In this document: one piece after another, positions 58,556-64,000 of the stretch
Numbering within the stretch: the first letter of the stretch is position 1
How the letters are laid out: each line of letters begins with the position of its first letter
Origin: Solenopsis invicta
Lineage: Eukaryota; Arthropoda; Insecta; Hymenoptera; Formicidae
Direction: 5' to 3'
DNA: 64,000 nucleotides
NCBI RefSeq assembly: GCF_016802725.1
Contig: NC_052671.1
Location: 9,157,501 to 9,221,500, forward strand
Position numbers and translations under genes: made by a program
Notes under the pieces: generated by a model
What the model was told of the DNA's origin: nothing
The model's input: the letters and a program-made list of their open reading frames with translations, nothing else
Databases searched by the model: none

Positions 58556-61500
58556 AACATATATACTATTTCTTCTGAGAATATGTTTGTGAGAACTTTT
58601 AAAATGAAAGTTTAAAGAGAAGTGAATTTTTTAATAACTATTCTTAATAATAAAGAATTCTGTTACTCAGTGTTATTGCATTGTGTATAACTTTCTCGTT
58701 CTAATTCATAAATCAGTAACGATGTAAAAAGTGAGCGATTGGCATGCATGATCGCAATATTGAAGAGCAATCATTACTTCTCCGACTGGTTACTCTTATT
58801 TATGACGTTTCGCGATTTAATAATGCCATCGAATCTATTGAATTATGCACGATGTAATCCTACATGTCAGGCGCCGCGATCAAATGAGAAAAGTTGTGCT
58901 GACCCACCGCAATTTTAATCCGTCGTCGAGTCACGTGCTGTCAAAGTCCCCCCATCGCCCCACCCCATCTGCGGCGGTTGCACGTGGAAGATCAACGTAT
59001 TATCTTGCGCCAACAACGCGCGACCGCTTTTTACCGTCGCGCGTTATTCGCCGTGTTCTGCAAACGTGAATTTCTCATATATGCAGTTGGAAAAAAGAGA
59101 AAGAGAGAGAGAAACAGAGATTGTCCTAAGTAAATAAAATAGCGCAAGCCCTGTAGCCCTCGTGCAAACGCATCGGGGGCTAAACTGCTCGTTTACGTCG
59201 TCATATTTAATTCCTAAAGTCATCCCGGCACACGTGCGCCGTTGATCTCATTGACGTTGTGTCGCGCATTAATGTTGTAAACTCTATCCTCAATGGATCA
59301 AGGAAAAGAGAGAAATTCAACTTCACAATGATAACATTCAGCATTAGATGTTTCTTTGAAGTCATCGTTGAATTTGTGCAGCGGAATAATATAGGCAAAG
59401 TGCGATACAAATATTTGCAATATCTTTAATTACAAAATAATATTACGGAAAAGTTTCTATTTATACATATTTTTAATTTTCTTACGGATGAAATTATTGG
59501 CTTCGCGTTATTGGCGTCGTCATTATGAGATAAAAAAGATTAATCAAGCAATATAATGAACGCAAGTAGTATTTATGAAATCCTTGACATGGAAAGCTTC
59601 AGTACGATTTCATTCAAGATTGCCGTTTACGTAACGCTGCGCGAGACTAGTGTGTCTTTTAATCTAACACTATGGAAATTCTAATTTGACAAGATTCTAC
59701 AGCAACTGTACGCAAATTTCTCTTTCTCTCTCTCTCTCTACGAATATAATTTTAAAAAAATCTTAATTACTTTTAGTATAATATATACAATATGATTGGT
59801 GTGAGACGTGCGGTGATACGTATTTTTGTTTCAAGATTAGCGATTTATGGAGAAATCCCAAGAACCACATAAAGAGAATTTTCTCTTATTTATTTTCAAA
59901 ATAATGATAGTGGCACAACACAAATTTCCGAGAAATTTATTATACTTTTATATATAAAATATTATTTGGTTGAATTTTATTAAAATTTTATTAAATTTCA
60001 CTAAATTCCTGGTAGAAATTTCATGCATTTTTAAAATAGCTATTAGACGTTACTTCTGTCTGCTAATTGAAAAGCAATACTGAGGATCTCAATCAAGATA
60101 ACGCTTTGTCTACAGTTATTGCGCACAAAAGATGCACAAAATCTGAATTTACTAAACAACAATAAATAGATTATCCAGTTGGTCAGCAAGCATGAAAACC
60201 TGTTTATTAATACTAAACAATGGGTAATTGGACAGGTATCTGCATATTTTTATCAGAGAAACTGCTTCAGTAATAAAATTTTACCAAGTTTTTACGCAAT
60301 ATTGTAAAACTAATTTGAACACAGTAATACTAAACAATAACTAGATAGATTTCTAGGAAAACTGCAGCAAACATTCTATTACGGAAAGTATAGTAAAGTT
60401 CTTTGAAATCCGTATTGTCCCGATTACCATGAGATTTCGGATAAATTCTAAGAAAAAATTCTCTCCGTAATCCCAAGATCTATAATCCCCCCAAGTCTAT
60501 AATCCCATAATGTACCAGCAAAACGGTCGATTGAAGATTTAGCTCGCAAGCGAGAAAGTTTCCCCGGCGTGTGGGAGAATATATAAATTTGCGTTCTGTA
60601 TCGTGTGTAACTCAACCGTAAGTAAACCGGCGATGGTTTCTCCTAAAATCGTTCATTCGGCGGAGGATCGAACGTCGTAAGTTCCCTTGACCTATGTTCG
60701 CGCGCGCGCGCGCAATCTCCTCCTGGCGAAAGGAAAAATAAAGCGAGAAAACGGGACGATAAATAACAACGCTAAGTACCTAGGTGCGTCCGTGTAGTTA
60801 CCTTCGCGCAATTATTACTCGCTCGCAGCGAGACGCGCGCGAGCGCGCGGCAGTTGTAAAAGCGCGTGCGAAGACGATCTCGTACCTTCTCGCTCACCCG
60901 AATCGTCTTTGTTGCTTGAAGAATGCAACGCATTCACGCGGTGTTTTTCCAAGGCGAGGGATGAAGCTTTCGCGTCACGGATAATACGGGACGAAAACGT
61001 AGCGGCACGGATGTGTCTGAAAGCTGTCTCCGACCATTATACACGAATTTGCTGAGAAAAGAGGTAACAAACTCGGCAAAAAGATCGCACTCGTTCTTGA
61101 GATCGTTTCAAAAAGAGCGGCAATCTGTATAATCCGACAGCACAAATGCCGAATATATACTGCCGAATCACTGCCGAAATTTCTGCAACGTGACTATCGC
61201 ACGAACATAAGGGAATCCAGATTGCGAATTGAAGATTCTTGGTTGGAACGAAACTGACCGATCGGACGACCATTTTTAACAATCTTACGACAAATCTGTA
61301 CAAAGTGGCGCCATTCGTGAAACGTCAAATAACCACGACTCTGTCCGTCATGTAATACGTCTCTGACGATGGCAAAGTGAAATCCGACGAAGGGGCACAA
61401 TTGAACGATGAAGCCACTCGACCCACTTTCTTAAATAAGATCATTCGTTCTTCTTGATGCTCGCAATATTTTAAATTGGACAGTGCTCGAGCAAACCCAT

Positions 61501-61840
61501 CGTACACGGCGATGTAATATCAAATGCTGCTGTTTTTATTCGCAAAATAATCGACTCAAATCATAAGGACGTTTTATGACTAGTGTATTTTTTTAGAACT
61601 TTGATGGGCGAATATTATTTATCGCAATTTCTTATACATCATCGTTAAATATTTTGCCAATTTCTTTTAGGAAAAGATCTGGAGTCTCAAATCTGCATTC
61701 TGAATATTTATATTATAAAAAATTTATTCAAAATTTGTTAATTTCCTTCAGCAAAAAAATCATTCAAAAAATTTGTTAAAGTGTCTAGATATATATCATT
61801 AACAAAACCAATTATACAGTAATAACGAAGTAATCAGGGT
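58556..61840. other. Intergenic sequence
   Basis: Mixed to AT-rich with CpG-richer patches at 58850-59280 and 60530-61500 (including a (CG)n run at 60701-60713) and CT/GA runs at 59098-59114 and 59720-59737. The open frames here are short, overlapping and unrecognised. Confidence 0.4.
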
Positions 61841-62510
61841 TGAGTAAGTTAATAAATTTTTTTAATTAAACTAAATTAAAATTGATAGTTCATGAAAATA
61901 ATTTAGTTCCGTTAAAATAAAAATAGCAACAAAGTATTACTGAGTGTCAATCTTAGAATTTCGAAAGAAAGTTTACGTTCATATATTAAAATTGACGAAT
62001 GATATACATTAGACTTTTTACTCCAGAGCATTGCAAAAGAATATTTAATTTGATCATTTATGTTGCATTTTTTATGTGTATTAATATATTTATTTCAATA
62101 AGAAAAAAATTCTCAAAATTTTCTAAAAAAATATAACTGAACTATTTTGTTGTATGGGGTTTTAAATTTTACCAAAATTCTTAAGAAAAAAAAAATTTTC
62201 TTACGAAAAAATTTATTAAAAAATTTTTAGAATCTTTAAAATTTTTTTCTAAAATTTTTTTTTTTTAAGAATTTTTGTAAAATTTAAAATCATTTTATAT
62301 AACAAAATAGAATTCAATTATATCTTTTTAGAATTTTTAGAATTTTTTCTACGAAAAAATTCTAAAAATTTTTTTTTAAAATATAACTGATCTATTTTAT
62401 TGTATAAAATGGTTAAAATTTTTTCTTAATAAAAACTAAAATTCTTAAAAAAATTTTTTTAATCTTTAAAATTTTTTTTTAATTTTTCTTTTCTTAAGAA
62501 TTTTAGTAAA

Positions 62511-62518
62511 GTTAAAAA
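62511..62518. repeat. Left target site duplication of MITE copy B
   Basis: GTTAAAAA immediately before the terminus CGAGGGG; repeated exactly at 62923-62930. Confidence 0.9.
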
Positions 62519-62922
62519 CGAGGGGAAATTCACAGCCGGCATTGGTGTACAAAATTTCGGCAGTGGACTGCCGAAAAAAGTAAGCAGTGATCTATAATAT
62601 TGACGGCATTGTCGTCAGTGGTTGGGGAGTGGTGAGCTCACTTCAGAGTCGGTTTTTCGATCATGGGGTTGAGCACAAAAATTTTTGAATACTTCGGGAA
62701 AGCTTTAGAATTCTTGTGCAGGCATTGGCGTATGATAATGGGCACGCGGTAGTGTTCATAATTGCATGGCATTGCCTTAATTTTAATATAGGATTGACGG
62801 CATTGTAGGCATTGACTAACAATAAGCATTGTCGGCAGTGTACAAAAATGTCGGCAGTGTTTTACAGCAATGCCAAAAATCGGCATTGGTGTACAAAATT
62901 TTGGGTTGTGAATTCCCCCTCG
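62519..62922 (-). mobile_element. MITE family 1, copy B (404 bp, 8-bp TSD)
   Basis: Reverse-oriented partner of 6495-6890. By eye the two differ by about three substitutions and one 8-bp indel. Copy A lacks AAAAACCG next to a GATCGA word; the indel is flanked by CGA, as expected for a microhomology deletion in copy A. Perfect 8-bp duplications GTTAAAAA flank it. The terminal inverted repeats are the same as in copy A. It is inserted in the second unit of a palindromic tandem array. No coding capacity; the - strand open frame in it is a shadow. Confidence 0.93.
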
Positions 62923-62930
62923 GTTAAAAA
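62923..62930. repeat. Right target site duplication of MITE copy B
   Basis: Second exact copy of GTTAAAAA, pairing with 62511-62518. Confidence 0.9.
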
Positions 62931-63240
62931 CCATTTTATGTAATAAAGTAGAATTCAGTTATATTTTTTTAGAATTTTTAGGATCTTTGCGTTAGATAAA
63001 TTCTAAATATGTTAAGAAAAAAATTCTAAAAATTTTCTAAAAAAATATAACTAAACTATTTTGTTGTAAAAAAAATGATTTCAAATTTTACTAAAATTTT
63101 TAAGAAAAGAAAATTTTGTTAAGAAAAAAATTAAGAAAATTTTTAGAATCCTTAGAATTTTTTCTTAACAAATTTTTTTCTAAGAATTTTAGTAAAATTA
63201 TTTTATGTAATAAAGTAGTTTAATTATATTTCATTAAAAC

Positions 63241-64000
63241 TTAATCAAATTTTACTAAAAATAAAAATAATAAAATTTGCCAAAGTCCACGTTAGCCTAC
63301 GACTGTCATGATTTTTAAAATAAATTCTAAGAAAAAATTCTACGCTTAATTTTACCTGACCTAATCTTTAATCTATACCAATTTATTTCATTCGTCGTAA
63401 ATCATCAGAAATTCTTATATTAAAATATAAATACTTTGTATCACGACTTACATTTCGACGAATCACGACTTACATTTCGACGATTACGTCCGGAAATTGG
63501 AAAGAAATATTCCTCTCGTTGCTTTCCTCGTCCGCTCCCATTACTGCTCTCCACGTAGACATCTTGTGAAGTCGTTACTCCGTTAAAGGCACGTTCACTA
63601 AAAACACTTCACATTTATTTCACAGATACCACACTTTCCACCAAAACGCGGCACTCCACGACGCCCGTTTCGTTTCACCAGGACGCGATCGTCGTCCGCA
63701 ACGGCGACGCCCGTTTCGTTTCACTAGGTCGCGATCACCGTCCGCGACCACTTCCACGGCATCGGAAGATCCTCAAAAATCGAGCAAAAAAACGTTGCTT
63801 TTCTCCCCCCCCGTCCGCCATTACTACTCGTCGCGCGTCACACAGACACCTCGAAATTTTCGCGAAGTCGCTACTCCGTTAGAGGCACTTCCAGGTACTT
63901 TTCATCAAACTATCTCTTTCACCTTCCATGCTTTTAATACGCATTTTTCGCCACGCACCTTCGACACGCACCTTCGACATCCTTTCTGTCCTTTACCCGT
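63241..64000. repeat. Cluster of short direct repeats at the window end
   Basis: Several direct repeats occur together. ATCACGACTTACATTTCGAC is duplicated with a 24-bp period (about 63441 and 63465). A 46-bp repeat starts at ACGCCCGTTTCGTTTCAC (63661 and 63707). GTGAAGTCGTTACTCCGTTA (63566) recurs as GCGAAGTCGCTACTCCGTTA near 63862. A 13-bp unit CACGCACCTTCGA is tandem at about 63953-63978. The stretch is CpG-richer than its AT-rich left flank and may be the edge of a larger repetitive element or a non-coding 5' region beyond the window. Confidence 0.65.

Larger units (their letters stand above)
62110..63240. repeat. Tandem array of ~250-bp palindromic units (satellite-like), split by a MITE
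   Basis: The landmark ATATAACTGA occurs at 62131 and 62381 (250 bp apart), and ATATAACTAA at 63045. Subtracting the 404-bp MITE and its 8-bp duplication, the last interval is 252 bp. Within each unit the landmark and ATTTTACCAAAATTCTTAAG-like text recur in reverse (for example AAGAATTTTTGTAAAATTTA, then AATTCAATTATAT), so every unit is itself an inverted repeat. Very AT-rich, at least three units. It may be a foldback-element array or a minisatellite. Confidence 0.75.

Noticed and set aside
1..64000. tRNA, rRNA, snRNA genes or CRISPR arrays
   Set aside because: No cloverleaf with A/B boxes, no rRNA-like sequence and no regularly spaced repeat-spacer array was found on reading; the tandem repeats present are microsatellites, MITE parts or palindromic units.

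Overview
The window looks like nuclear DNA of an insect, most likely a hymenopteran and plausibly an ant. This is inferred from the single recognisable gene, the sharp alternation of AT-rich and CpG-dense blocks, the many microsatellites and the mariner and MITE content; no species-specific marker was seen. It is not bacterial: coding sequence is split by GT-AG introns, and no operons, rRNA, tRNA or CRISPR arrays were recognised.

Only one protein-coding gene is supported. Two exons on the + strand (4840-5009 and 7924-8247) encode zinc fingers 4 and 5 and the C-terminus of the Zic-family transcription factor odd-paired (opa). Fingers 1-3 and the N-terminus are not in the window, so 1-4839 should be the end of an upstream opa intron. 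The 2.9-kb intron between the two exons is packed with DNA transposons: a roughly 1.35-kb terminal-inverted-repeat element (6167-7512) holding a nested 396-bp MITE (6495-6890), followed by a 314-bp foldback element (7518-7831).

From about 8.3 kb to the end (roughly 55 kb) no convincing coding exon was found. This long 3' flank alternates AT-rich stretches, which hold most of the MITEs, with CpG-dense, microsatellite-rich blocks (about 15.8-16.7, 19.0-20.3, 23.6-24.1, 26.2-28.8, 31.9-32.8, 33.4-36.4, 37.6-39.7, 43.2-45.1, 47.4-50.5, 56.6-57.3 and 60.5-61.5 kb). Those blocks are the best places to look for distal enhancers or non-coding transcripts.

Mobile DNA is the richest content: a 784-bp internally deleted mariner (11431-12214) with recognisable transposase remnants, and at least eight MITE or foldback families, several with two or three copies in the window. 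One family has two copies (6495-6890 and 62519-62922) that are nearly identical, in opposite orientation, 56 kb apart, each with a perfect 8-bp target duplication. The second copy sits inside a tandem array of a roughly 250-bp palindromic unit. A 92-nt near-perfect hairpin at 41064-41155 is a microRNA-precursor-like candidate.
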